A DNA stretch of 16,265 nucleotides from an archaeon (lineage in GTDB: Archaea; Asgardarchaeota; Hermodarchaeia; Hermodarchaeales; Hermodarchaeaceae), in the NCBI GenBank assembly GCA_016550395.1, contig JABXGY010000158.1, forward strand, positions 1-16,265. Direction: 5' to 3'. Under the pieces are notes generated by a model. The model was given only the letters and a program-made list of their open reading frames with translations. It had not been told where the DNA came from and made no database searches. Shown one piece after another: positions 1-6,732 of this stretch. Both the position numbers and the translations under genes were made by a program. Position 1 is the first letter of the stretch. Every line of letters starts with the position of its first letter.

Positions 1-303
1 CGACTTGCCCGTTCGGATTTTTCTAAACTCTCCAATTCGGTTCACATTAGCTGGTATCGCGCAGGTATTGAACTCGTTTTTGAAGATGGAAAGGTGAAAG
101 AAATCAACGAAATCAAACGTAAGGAATTAAAAGAAACCGATGCCGCTGTACCATTTCCAGCGATTTATCAGCTGTTAATGGGGTACAAGACAATAGATGA
201 ACTCTATCAGATTTACCCAGACGCAGGTGGTCAACCAATGAAATTAACCCTTATTCAAACTCTTTTTCCGAAAATCCGTGCCCAGCTCTCACCAGATTTT
301 TAA
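1..303 (+). CDS. C-terminal part of a GNAT-type N-acetyltransferase (5' end outside window)
   Basis: The reading frame is open from the first base of the window and encodes the last 100 residues of a protein. The sequence has the look of the C-terminal SCP2-like domain of Eis-type GNAT acetyltransferases: a beta-strand pair around HISWYRAGIELVFEDG, then a helix with the pattern FPAIYQLLMGYKTIDEL, the YPD motif and a terminal LFPK segment. The FxxLxxGYxxxxEL...YPD...LFPK order is characteristic of that family, which transfers an acetyl group from acetyl-CoA to amines. The catalytic GNAT core is not in the window, so substrate and activity cannot be judged. An internal ATG at 94 is not a plausible start because the similarity begins upstream of it. 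The gene converges on the helicase gene with only 17 bp between the two stop codons. Confidence 0.65.
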   Translation, partial: RLARSDFSKLSNSVHISWYRAGIELVFEDGKVKEINEIKRKELKETDAAVPFPAIYQLLMGYKTIDELYQIYPDAGGQPMKLTLIQTLFPKIRAQLSPDF

Positions 304-320
304 TAACTATCTCATGTAAA

Positions 321-2975
321 CTATACTAATGGTTCTTCAGCGATTTCTGGTTTCTCTGTAGTGGCAACCTTCACACCTTTCAGGATTAATCCTGCTGTCT
401 CTAAAGCTCCATTCTTGAACAAAGGAAAATTATTGTTCCCACAACGGTACGAATAAGTACACGCTGGACACCCTTCGAATGCATCACAGGAACATTCCTC
501 GATGATTACTGTCACTCGTCGGAGTGCTTCTTCCAGACGATCAAAGAGTAACTTGGATAATCCACTTCCACCAGGACTTCCATCATAGATGAAGATGAGT
601 CCCGTTGCTCCTATAGATACGCCGCCAATATCATGGCTTCCCCCACCTGTTAGCATATCGCTGGTTTCAATGAGTGTATGCTCTAGAGCATGAAATCCAC
701 CAATTATCAATTCTTCTTCTGTAATTTTGAAATCTTGTTCGTTATCCTCGGGGGTTTGTTTCGGTTTTCCATGAAATGTCTCAATTGCATCCTTCACAGC
801 TTTTGTGGGTAGGGGGGCACTGAAAAAGAAGCCTTTTGTTGGATAGGTAAACTCGAGGGGGTTGTCTAAATCTTTGGTTTTTAGAATCTTATCAGTGTAA
901 ATATCTTTGATAACGTAACCTGTTACTATTTCAGTCATTCGTAAATCAGCATAATGTACAGTTATACCGTATACTTGTCGTGAATCTATTACGCGTATAA
1001 TCTTTGGGTGGACTTGGCGAAGGGGTTGGGTCATTTCTCGATGGCCAGGGGGAAGGCGTTGAACGACGGCACGTCCAACTCCATGCCGGTATTCAAATTC
1101 TAATGATTCATAGGTTGTTCCTGCATGAAGATAATATGCTCCAGGATGAAGCTCACCCATTGCAATGGGCATCTGCCTTTCACCAATTAGTTTACCCTGG
1201 TGAACAATATGAACGCTATCTCCAATTCCTCGTATGGAATATCGTGCAAGCACTCGACGGGTTTCAATGATATTAGGCTTGAGCTGTTCCTTTACCCTGG
1301 TCAATAGACCCCGGTTGATGAGTTGTTGAATGATAGGCTGAAATTCCTTGAATTCTTTTTTACTCAAAGGTTGATCAAGAGCTGCAGCCATGAGTTGGAA
1401 TTGAGCAACAACTTCGTTATGTGGTTCAACATACGCGGGGTCAATATCCATGAAGTAATCGTCTGGGTGTTCCCGATAGTAGGTGCTAATTGCATCATTC
1501 GGTCGAAGTGCAAGCACCGCAACACTTTCTTGGCCTTTTCTTCCAGCCCGTCCAATTCGCTGAGTTAGTCGTGTGATTCCTACTAACATTGATACAACGC
1601 CTTCGAGGTCACCAATATCAATTCCAAGTTCAAGGGTTGGCGTGGATACTAGAAGATCTAATTCACCTTGACGAAAATCATCTTCGACTTTCCGTCGATA
1701 TGCCATAGGAAGACCCGCGCGATGGACGGCACTTGATAATCTGGTCCGCCGGGCTATTAGATTGATTACTTCTGCATTTTTGTGAGTATTGGCAAACACT
1801 AAGGTTTTCATGTTATTCCGTACAAGTTCTTGAGCAACCGTGGCGATCATAGTACTTTGACTACCATGCTCAGGATAGAGCATGAGAAAATGGATGATCC
1901 CTTTTTTCCCAGTTTCGCATTGAATCGGGACCACAGATCGACCAAATAATAATTCAGCAAATTCTTGCGCATTAGCTACCGTAGCTGATGCCCCAACGAA
2001 TTGAAGTGGTGGACAAATCCGTTGTAATCGACGCAAAAGGAAGTGGACATTGGAACCAAATGCTCCAACATAGACGTGCAACTCATCTAAAACCAGATGT
2101 CGTGCTGTCCTCACCAATCGCCGAATCGGGTCACGAGGACGAATCAAATGGATGTGTAACATGTCCGGATTAGTAATTAAAATATCAGGAGGTTGTCTAA
2201 AAATCGCTACTCGTTCTTCTTTCGGAGTGTCTCCATCAAGGACTGCCACATCAAGCCCAACACTTGATGCTAATATTGTGAGTTTTTCTGCCTGATCTCG
2301 AGCTAACGCCTTCGTTGGATAAATAAAAACCGCTTGAACTGATCGTTTTTCTGCGGGTCGTAATGGTCCCCAGCCAACCTGACGTGAAAGTATTTGTTCC
2401 ATAATTGGTAATGCAAAGGCTTCTGTTTTTCCAGTAGCTGTTGGAGCTGAGATGACAACATCATGACCTGCAAGGATGTGGTCTAGAGCTTCTTCCTGAA
2501 ATCTAAACAGCTGTGTTAAGCCCTGCCGTTCTAATGCTGTCTTAAGCTGCTCATTGAGCTGGGTCTCATGAATTTTACAGCCTGGCGCAGGGGCTGTCTC
2601 AGGAAACTGATGATACTTTACTAATTGGAAAGAAGGATTTGCGAGAATTCGTTGGATTACATTAGGCAAGTCCTTTACTGACTTAACCCCTACTCGGGTT
2701 AGTTCCTTCTCCCATTCCTCCCTCGTTCGTACCGGACCTTTTTCTCTTTGAGTATCTTTTGTTGAAATACGCTTACGCTTTACAGGTGCCTTTTGAGCGG
2801 GTTCACCAGCTTCCATGATGTCCATGAACCGTAAATACGCTGCCACTGGATCACTTACTTCGCCGGGTCTGGTTCTGTGGTTCGCACCGCATTGCGAACA
2901 CTGGATCTGAAAATGTTTTCCTAAACGTCGAACCTCAACATAACCAGAACAGCGTGGACAAACTCTATACGACAT
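321..2975 (-). CDS. MrfA/Hrq1-like superfamily 2 DNA helicase with C-terminal DUF1998 cysteine cluster
   Basis: This is an 884-residue ATP-dependent helicase. It starts at ATG with a GGAG Shine-Dalgarno site six bases upstream. An N-terminal zinc ribbon has CxxC pairs at C6/C9 and C26/C29. The helicase core then shows Walker A ATGKTE (180-185), motif Ia YPTKALARDQ (219-228), DELH box (297-300), motif III SAT (330-332), STPTLELGID (444-453) and motif VI QRIGRAGR (472-479). The C-terminal region carries HALEH (762-766) and the DUF1998 cysteines C828, C830, C836, C839 and C845. That layout is typical of MrfA/YprA and Hrq1. MrfA acts in repair of mitomycin adducts in Bacillus, and Hrq1 in crosslink repair in yeast. 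A DNA-repair role here follows from the family. The MrfB exonuclease partner known in Bacillus is not seen nearby. The gene lies downstream of the thioredoxin-like gene but has its own promoter-like element. Confidence 0.9.
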   Translation of the reverse strand: MSYRVCPRCSGYVEVRRLGKHFQIQCSQCGANHRTRPGEVSDPVAAYLRFMDIMEAGEPAQKAPVKRKRISTKDTQREKGPVRTREEWEKELTRVGVKSVKDLPNVIQRILANPSFQLVKYHQFPETAPAPGCKIHETQLNEQLKTALERQGLTQLFRFQEEALDHILAGHDVVISAPTATGKTEAFALPIMEQILSRQVGWGPLRPAEKRSVQAVFIYPTKALARDQAEKLTILASSVGLDVAVLDGDTPKEERVAIFRQPPDILITNPDMLHIHLIRPRDPIRRLVRTARHLVLDELHVYVGAFGSNVHFLLRRLQRICPPLQFVGASATVANAQEFAELLFGRSVVPIQCETGKKGIIHFLMLYPEHGSQSTMIATVAQELVRNNMKTLVFANTHKNAEVINLIARRTRLSSAVHRAGLPMAYRRKVEDDFRQGELDLLVSTPTLELGIDIGDLEGVVSMLVGITRLTQRIGRAGRKGQESVAVLALRPNDAISTYYREHPDDYFMDIDPAYVEPHNEVVAQFQLMAAALDQPLSKKEFKEFQPIIQQLINRGLLTRVKEQLKPNIIETRRVLARYSIRGIGDSVHIVHQGKLIGERQMPIAMGELHPGAYYLHAGTTYESLEFEYRHGVGRAVVQRLPPGHREMTQPLRQVHPKIIRVIDSRQVYGITVHYADLRMTEIVTGYVIKDIYTDKILKTKDLDNPLEFTYPTKGFFFSAPLPTKAVKDAIETFHGKPKQTPEDNEQDFKITEEELIIGGFHALEHTLIETSDMLTGGGSHDIGGVSIGATGLIFIYDGSPGGSGLSKLLFDRLEEALRRVTVIIEECSCDAFEGCPACTYSYRCGNNNFPLFKNGALETAGLILKGVKVATTEKPEIAEEPLV

Positions 2976-3010
2976 TATTCGCTCCTATCCGCGACTTCCA
3001 TTATGTATAG

Positions 3011-3018
3011 TATAAAAC
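3011..3018 (-). promoter_or_regulatory. TATA-box-like element for the helicase gene
   Basis: On the minus strand the sequence reads AAAGGTTTTATAC, matching an archaeal BRE/TATA arrangement. It lies about 36-43 bases upstream of the helicase ATG, so a start site some 26 bases downstream would leave a short leader containing the GGAG site at 2985-2982. Motif match only. Confidence 0.45.
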
Positions 3019-3065
3019 CTTTAGGAGGGGCTATTAGATAAGTATCGATACAAAAGAGTGTGAAA

Positions 3066-3539
3066 TCATTTTTTCTCCATATGGCAAAGGAGTTCCTCTT
3101 CGATAGAAGGCTCTATTGACGGGTTTTCGATGATTCGACCGATTTCCCTTCCATCTAAGGTATAAATCAAAATTGTAGGAATTGCCTTGATGTTCATTGT
3201 ATCCACTTCAGGTGGGCTGGGAGGAACAGCCCATTGGCGATTGGGATTCAACGGGTCCGTCTTCACCCCACCAAGGATATAGACTGGAAGGCCCGTCGCC
3301 CCATGTATCAAATCAAGCACAGGAATATTGGCAATGCAGTCTTTGCACCAATCAGCTCCAATAACTACGACTATAAATTGATCGGCTAACTTCTTGATTG
3401 ATTCAAGGACTCTTGGTTTAGGTGTGTATTCTGCTCGACGAGCCTCATATTTTTGACGACAATCAATCGAACATTCGTGCATATACTTTTCAATCGAATC
3501 CGCGCGATTCAACATTTCTTGAAATTCAGCTAGTTGCAT
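3066..3539 (-). CDS. Thioredoxin-fold protein with WCKDC active site
   Basis: I choose the ATG at 3539, giving 157 residues, because a GGGAG site (10-base spacing) lies upstream of it; the longer frame would begin at a TTG (3569) ahead of that site. The thioredoxin core shows a strand leading into the redox motif WCKDC (W64, C65, C68), an extended loop, and the cis-proline segment AIPT (P121) followed by two strands, as in thioredoxin-family proteins that reduce or exchange disulfides. The protein is longer than a classical thioredoxin (about 105 residues). Its helical N-terminal extension holds a second cysteine pair, C23-x3-C27, and there is a proline-rich loop before the cis-proline. No signal peptide is visible, so a cytosolic role is likely. 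It starts 35 bases after the end of the metallo-hydrolase gene and is probably co-transcribed with it. The protein substrate is unknown. Confidence 0.8.
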   Translation of the reverse strand: MQLAEFQEMLNRADSIEKYMHECSIDCRQKYEARRAEYTPKPRVLESIKKLADQFIVVVIGADWCKDCIANIPVLDLIHGATGLPVYILGGVKTDPLNPNRQWAVPPSPPEVDTMNIKAIPTILIYTLDGREIGRIIENPSIEPSIEEELLCHMEKK

Positions 3540-3574
3540 AGTTAATCTTCTCCCTTTGTAAAAATTCAATTAAA

Positions 3575-4345
3575 TCAAAGGGTGATGATCTGGGTATCCC
3601 GTGGGACAATTATTTTACCAGAAAAAGAAGCGCGGATGCTTCGTAATGCATCTCCTAGTTCTTCAAGAAGTTCAGGATAAAGATGGGTAATTACCAGGGT
3701 TTTCACTTCAGCGTCAGCTGCCACTTTGCCTACTTCTCCCGGCGTACTATGGTTTGGGGCTAGTTCCTTCAATCGATCAGGCAATGAACACTCGTGGATT
3801 AACAAATCAGCACCTTTGGCTGCTTTGATTAGCTCGTGGCTTGGCGCAGTATCTCCTGAATAGATCACACGTTTTCCCTCTGCTTCTATCAAGAAACCAT
3901 ACGCTTCGAAATCACCATGATTCACTGGAAAAGCGGTGACTGTCCAGTCCTTGGAGCGTGTTTGAAACCCGGGTATAATGAAATGTGGTTTCACCTTGAT
4001 TTTCCCAATTAGATACGGAAAAGATTCACCAATGGCTTTGGCCATTATTTCTAAGTGTTTCGGACCATAGATATTCAGTGTTTTGTCATAGCCCATAAGC
4101 CATAAGCTCTGAACCAAGGCAACAACATCAGAACAATGATCAACATGTAAGTGGCTAATAAACAAGTGCTCAATTCGCGTTAGTTCCGGTAAGCTACACG
4201 ATAAGCGATGCAGTACCCCTGATCCCATGTCAAAAATCAGAGGTTCACCTGCAATTTCAATCATTAATCCAGCTAATACACGGTCAGGAGATAGCACTGA
4301 GGCGCCGCTACCTAGAATCGTGACTTCCAATATACTCGACCCCAC
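3575..4345 (-). CDS. Metallo-beta-lactamase-fold hydrolase, RNase Z/arylsulfatase-like subgroup
   Basis: The protein begins with the family-typical strand VTILGSGASV and carries HLHVDH, the two-metal binding motif of the metallo-beta-lactamase fold. Counting from the longest possible frame (265 residues, TTG at 4372), the ligands are H74, H76, D78, H79, H152, D174 (YSGDT) and H230 (VITH), with the RNase-Z-like HST at 208-210. The SGDT segment and overall length resemble short RNase Z/ElaC-like and AtsA-like proteins. It lacks the long flexible arm of tRNase Z, so tRNA processing is uncertain and another phosphodiesterase or ester hydrolase is equally possible. I place the start at GTG 4345 (256 residues) because GGTGAG lies nine bases upstream; the TTG at 4372 has no ribosome site and adds only residues before the fold. 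It probably forms an operon with the thioredoxin-like gene downstream. Confidence 0.85.
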   Translation of the reverse strand: MGSSILEVTILGSGASVLSPDRVLAGLMIEIAGEPLIFDMGSGVLHRLSCSLPELTRIEHLFISHLHVDHCSDVVALVQSLWLMGYDKTLNIYGPKHLEIMAKAIGESFPYLIGKIKVKPHFIIPGFQTRSKDWTVTAFPVNHGDFEAYGFLIEAEGKRVIYSGDTAPSHELIKAAKGADLLIHECSLPDRLKELAPNHSTPGEVGKVAADAEVKTLVITHLYPELLEELGDALRSIRASFSGKIIVPRDTQIITL

Positions 4346-4354
4346 ACTGCATCT

Positions 4355-4360
4355 CTCACC
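4355..4360 (-). promoter_or_regulatory. Shine-Dalgarno site deciding the metallo-hydrolase start
   Basis: GGTGAG on the minus strand sits nine bases before GTG 4345 and lies inside the frame that would start at TTG 4372. This argues for the shorter protein. Confidence 0.5.
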
Positions 4361-4384
4361 TTGCTTTTTCAACTTTACTGAAAA

Positions 4385-4394
4385 GTAATAAATT
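4385..4394 (-). promoter_or_regulatory. Possible TATA element for the metallo-hydrolase/thioredoxin operon
   Basis: Minus-strand AATTTATTAC lies about 40-50 bases upstream of GTG 4345 within the divergent 142-bp intergenic region shared with the GTPase gene. Motif match only; no equally clear element is seen for the GTPase. Confidence 0.3.
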
Positions 4395-4487
4395 GATAAT
4401 CCAATGGTTTAGAGTACGCAAAGTTGAAATAGCTTTGTCCCAGATAATCAAAAGATGTAAGCGGACGTTTTTCTCCAGGAGATCCAG

Positions 4488-5339
4488 ATGATTCATCATA
4501 TCTATATCATTGATGCACGCGATGAAATCGTAGTTGATAAAAAATTCTGGATAATCAATGTGAATATAAAAGAAATGCAAGATTTTGCAAGCCGAGTCAA
4601 GGAAGCCCAAGATACTCTCATCGAAGAAATTGGCCCTATCAAATACATCGGCAAACCCCTGGGACGTGGTGTTGTTGTCGTTTGCGCCGAAAGTGTTGAT
4701 GAAGATGATACACTTCGAGAGAAGCTAGACCGTGTAACCTATGAATTCCGCCGCGTCATAAGCTATGAAGTCGAATACGAAGACTTCATGGAAAAAGTCG
4801 ATGACTATGTCGTCACCACCCTCAAAGTCAGTATTATTGGATACGGAGGCGTCGGTAAAACCACCCTCGTTACTTTACTTAATGGTGGAGTACCCCCAAC
4901 CAGCTATGTTCCCACGATTGCCATTGACATTCAAAAAATTGAAGGCGCTCGCATTGGCACTTATGAAATCTCTACCTGGGACTTTGCTGGTCAAGACCGA
5001 TTCAGGAAACTATGGGAGCTCTACTTCCGAGGAAGTCGAATAATCCTCCTAGTGACTGATTCCACATTAGAGAATGTATTAAACAGTAAGGATATTATCG
5101 ACCTCATTCGCCGAAAAGACATTGCCGCCCAACTTCTCGCTATCGCTAATAAACAGGACTTACCTGGAGCCTTGTCCCCACAATTAGTACAACGAATCCT
5201 TGGTATCAAGGCCTATGGTATGGTTGCCATTGATCCCAATAACCGTCAAAAAGCCCTCGATATCATTAAGGAAGCTTTGAAACTAGCTGCTCCCAAGGAA
5301 GAGCCAGTTACACCTAAGCCCGAAATGGTTTTTGAATAA
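4488..5339 (+). CDS. Small GTPase of the Arf/Ras superfamily with N-terminal longin-like domain
   Basis: The 283-residue protein starts at ATG after a GGAG site six bases upstream. Residues 1 to about 105 form an alpha/beta domain (HHIYIIDARDEIVVDKKF, a long helix, then GRGVVVVCAESVDEDD). Its strand/helix order resembles the longin domain of trafficking proteins and of longin-GTPase fusions reported in Asgard archaea. The GTPase follows: G1 GYGGVGKTT (118-126), G2 threonine T143 in VPTI, G3 WDFAGQ (164-169) and G4 NKQD (221-224). WDFAGQ plus NKQDLPGAL points to the Arf/Sar/SRbeta side of the superfamily. The G5 position reads VAID rather than SAK. There is no N-terminal glycine for acylation and no C-terminal cysteine for prenylation, so recruitment to a membrane would have to come from the longin-like domain or a partner. 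The tail is proline- and acid-rich. The GTPase call is firm; longin identity is inferred from pattern. Confidence 0.88.
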   Translation: MIHHIYIIDARDEIVVDKKFWIINVNIKEMQDFASRVKEAQDTLIEEIGPIKYIGKPLGRGVVVVCAESVDEDDTLREKLDRVTYEFRRVISYEVEYEDFMEKVDDYVVTTLKVSIIGYGGVGKTTLVTLLNGGVPPTSYVPTIAIDIQKIEGARIGTYEISTWDFAGQDRFRKLWELYFRGSRIILLVTDSTLENVLNSKDIIDLIRRKDIAAQLLAIANKQDLPGALSPQLVQRILGIKAYGMVAIDPNNRQKALDIIKEALKLAAPKEEPVTPKPEMVFE

Positions 5340-5348
5340 AAATAGAGC

Positions 5349-5389
5349 CTTCACCTGGGAACGTGTTTGTAACCCTGGGCGTTGTGAAG
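5349..5389. repeat. Inverted repeat between convergent GTPase and endonuclease-IV-like genes
   Basis: CTTCAC (5349-5354) is matched by GTGAAG (5384-5389), with CCTGGG present twice inside (5354-5359 and 5374-5379). It lies just after the GTPase stop. A terminator role is possible, but there is no clear T-run. Confidence 0.25.
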
Positions 5390-5453
5390 ATTCTCCAATA
5401 ATAAAATCTGCTCATTCTATTTTAAGTACAGTCTAATTTCTCAAATGGGAATT

Positions 5454-6443
5454 TCAACCCAAACGCGGTAAGGAATCTTCATCTGAATCCTTTGTAGAGT
5501 TTGAACTGAAAAACTGAGTTAAAGCTGGTCGGGTAGTATGGTATTCTTTCTCAATTCGTTTACTCTCGATAAAGGTTTTCAACTGAAGTGCTTGTTCAAC
5601 ACGGAAATCTAAATTATTTTGTTCTTCTGATTTTGATTCACAAATGATACTTACCTTCTTTAGAAACTGCTGTTCTTTTAACACAGAAAGGAAGAGCTGC
5701 CATGGTACATGATTCCCGCCATCTAAGGGTGCATGTTGAACCTCTCCCCGCCTCCCGGCAATTATGCCTGAGAGATGAACTGGAAGACGCCATCGTGAAA
5801 GATCAATGTGCTTTTCGATAAGCTCAAGACGCCGTAAGATACCACCTTCTGTTGTTACATCTCCACCTCGAGCAAAGTCATGGGCAAAATCCCAGCAGAA
5901 AAGGCAACCTGCTTCTCCTGCAACCATGCACGTTTCATCAAAATTACCAAAACTAGCTATCTTACCAGCAACCTCGGGTGCGGGAACCGCCAAGAGTCCT
6001 TCATCGTCAATTTTAATCATGAATTCTTTCAATCGGTCCCGAACACGGGTTTGAACAATCCTGCCGCCTTGTCGAGAACCGGGATGAAAGGTAACATGAG
6101 TCGCTCCCACGGCATCTGCAACATGTAAACATCGCGTCATATGCGCCCGACTAGTCCTTAACTTATCTTTCTCTATAGTTGTCAGTGAAATAGTATAGGG
6201 ACCATGAATACTCACATGAAATTCCTGAAGCTGGTCACCAATAATATTAGCCCGTTCTTGTGACGGGTAACCAGGTAAGCCTCCCCGAGGCCTTCCGAGG
6301 ACATTGGAGAGACAGAGGAGTTCTGTAGCATTCAGGGCTTCAGCTCGTAACCGACTCGACACACGGTTAACAATCGTGTCGGATGTAAAGGTGTTCAGTG
6401 GAAACGCTGCTATTCCAACGATTACAGACTTGGATTTTGGCAC
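5454..6443 (-). CDS. Endonuclease IV-like (Nfo/xylose isomerase fold) TIM-barrel protein
   Basis: A 329-residue protein starting at GTG. The ordered motifs of endonuclease IV are recognisable: VSIHGPY (H80), THVTFHPGS (H120), PAPEVAG (E157), FCWDFAHDFARGG (D185, H188), PVHLSG (H223), VQHAPLDGG (H237) and ICESK (E269). In Nfo these residues hold three zinc ions that cleave DNA at abasic sites. The Asp of the usual Asp-x-His pair, two residues before H237, is Val235 here. One zinc site may therefore be altered, and the protein could be a divergent AP endonuclease or another metal-dependent sugar-phosphate enzyme of the same fold. The last 35 or so residues are Ser/Asp-rich and look disordered. 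No strong ribosome site precedes the GTG, but a TATA-like element places the transcript start close to it. It is divergent from the ArsR-like operon and convergent with the GTPase. Confidence 0.75.
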   Translation of the reverse strand: MPKSKSVIVGIAAFPLNTFTSDTIVNRVSSRLRAEALNATELLCLSNVLGRPRGGLPGYPSQERANIIGDQLQEFHVSIHGPYTISLTTIEKDKLRTSRAHMTRCLHVADAVGATHVTFHPGSRQGGRIVQTRVRDRLKEFMIKIDDEGLLAVPAPEVAGKIASFGNFDETCMVAGEAGCLFCWDFAHDFARGGDVTTEGGILRRLELIEKHIDLSRWRLPVHLSGIIAGRRGEVQHAPLDGGNHVPWQLFLSVLKEQQFLKKVSIICESKSEEQNNLDFRVEQALQLKTFIESKRIEKEYHTTRPALTQFFSSNSTKDSDEDSLPRLG

Positions 6444-6464
6444 GATGGAGTCGCCACAAATCCA

Positions 6465-6478
6465 AGTGCGTTTGCACT
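6465..6478. repeat. Short palindrome in the endonuclease-IV-like promoter
   Basis: AGTGC-GTTT-GCACT is a perfect 5-bp inverted repeat with a 4-base spacer. It lies between the minus-strand TATA-like CTTAAA (about 6481-6487) and the GTG start, where a repressor site or leader hairpin would be expected. Confidence 0.35.
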
Positions 6479-6549
6479 CTTTAAGTATGTGTAATCAAAT
6501 TCCCCAATCCTCTGACCATTGCTGGTGCGGTTTAATTAAATTCGAAAGG

Positions 6550-6558
6550 TTTATATTT
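6550..6558 (+). promoter_or_regulatory. Strong archaeal TATA/BRE promoter element
   Basis: CGAAAGGTTTATATTTG has purine-rich BRE-like bases followed by TTTATAT, the best TATA match in the window. A start site 25-30 bases downstream (about 6577-6582) would drive the 31-codon leader ORF and the ArsR-like operon. Confidence 0.55.
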
Positions 6559-6591
6559 GAGAACGATTGTAATCTACTTCAGAACGAAATA

Positions 6592-6608
6592 TTTCTATCG
6601 TATAGAAA
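6592..6608. promoter_or_regulatory. Perfect palindrome, candidate operator of the ArsR-like regulator
   Basis: TTTCTATCGTATAGAAA has 7-bp perfect arms with a 3-base centre. It lies some 35-55 bases after the strong TATA element, just beyond the expected start site, where a dimeric winged-helix repressor would block transcription. Binding by the adjacent regulator is inferred. Confidence 0.5.
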
Positions 6609-6633
6609 ACGGATATTATCGTTTAATAACCGA

Positions 6634-6729
6634 ATGGAGTCGGATAAATTGAAACAAAAGCATGATAAGGAATGCTGTGTCCGTGAAAAAATGTATGCTG
6701 AAATTTGGCGTTACCGACGTGTTTGCTAG
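6634..6729 (+). CDS. Possible 31-residue leader peptide upstream of the ArsR-like gene
   Basis: ATG at 6634 opens a frame of 31 codons with three cysteines (a CC pair and a terminal C) and a basic, aromatic C-terminal part (AEIWRYRRVC). Its stop TAG (6727-6729) overlaps the GGAG ribosome site of the next gene in the sequence CTAGGAGATG. That tight join is what translational coupling would look like. Against it, no Shine-Dalgarno site precedes the ATG and a frame this short can arise by chance. It lies downstream of the strong TATA element and the palindrome, so it would be within the transcript. Confidence 0.3.
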   Translation: MESDKLKQKHDKECCVREKMYAEIWRYRRVC

Positions 6730-6732
6730 GAG
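6728..6732 (+). promoter_or_regulatory. AGGAG site touching the ArsR-like start codon
   Basis: AGGAG directly abuts ATG 6733, too close for normal use. The in-frame ATG at 6745 has a 12-base spacing from it. The true start is therefore either 6745 or 6733 by coupling or leaderless initiation. Confidence 0.4.

Larger units (their letters stand above)
6444..6732. other. Divergent 289-bp regulatory region between the endonuclease-IV-like and ArsR-like genes
   Basis: This is the longest stretch without an established gene. It contains minus-strand and plus-strand TATA-like elements, a small inverted repeat next to the minus-strand gene, a 10-bp palindrome TTTAATTAAA (6531-6540), a perfect 7-3-7 palindrome (6592-6608) and a 31-codon ORF whose stop touches the ribosome site of the ArsR-like gene. 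The parts are listed separately. Confidence 0.6.

Noticed and set aside
3540..3569. TTG at 3569 as start of the thioredoxin-like gene
   Set aside because: The GGGAG site lies downstream of this TTG and is spaced for the ATG at 3539.
4356..4610. Minus-strand frame overlapping the GTPase start and the divergent promoter region
   Set aside because: It overlaps the start of a well-supported GTPase gene and its composition looks like non-coding translation.
6304..6633. Plus-strand open frame running across the start of the endonuclease-IV-like gene into the intergenic region
   Set aside because: It is mostly antisense to a gene with recognisable motifs and has no family resemblance. Only its last 31 codons from ATG 6634 are kept, as a weak leader candidate.
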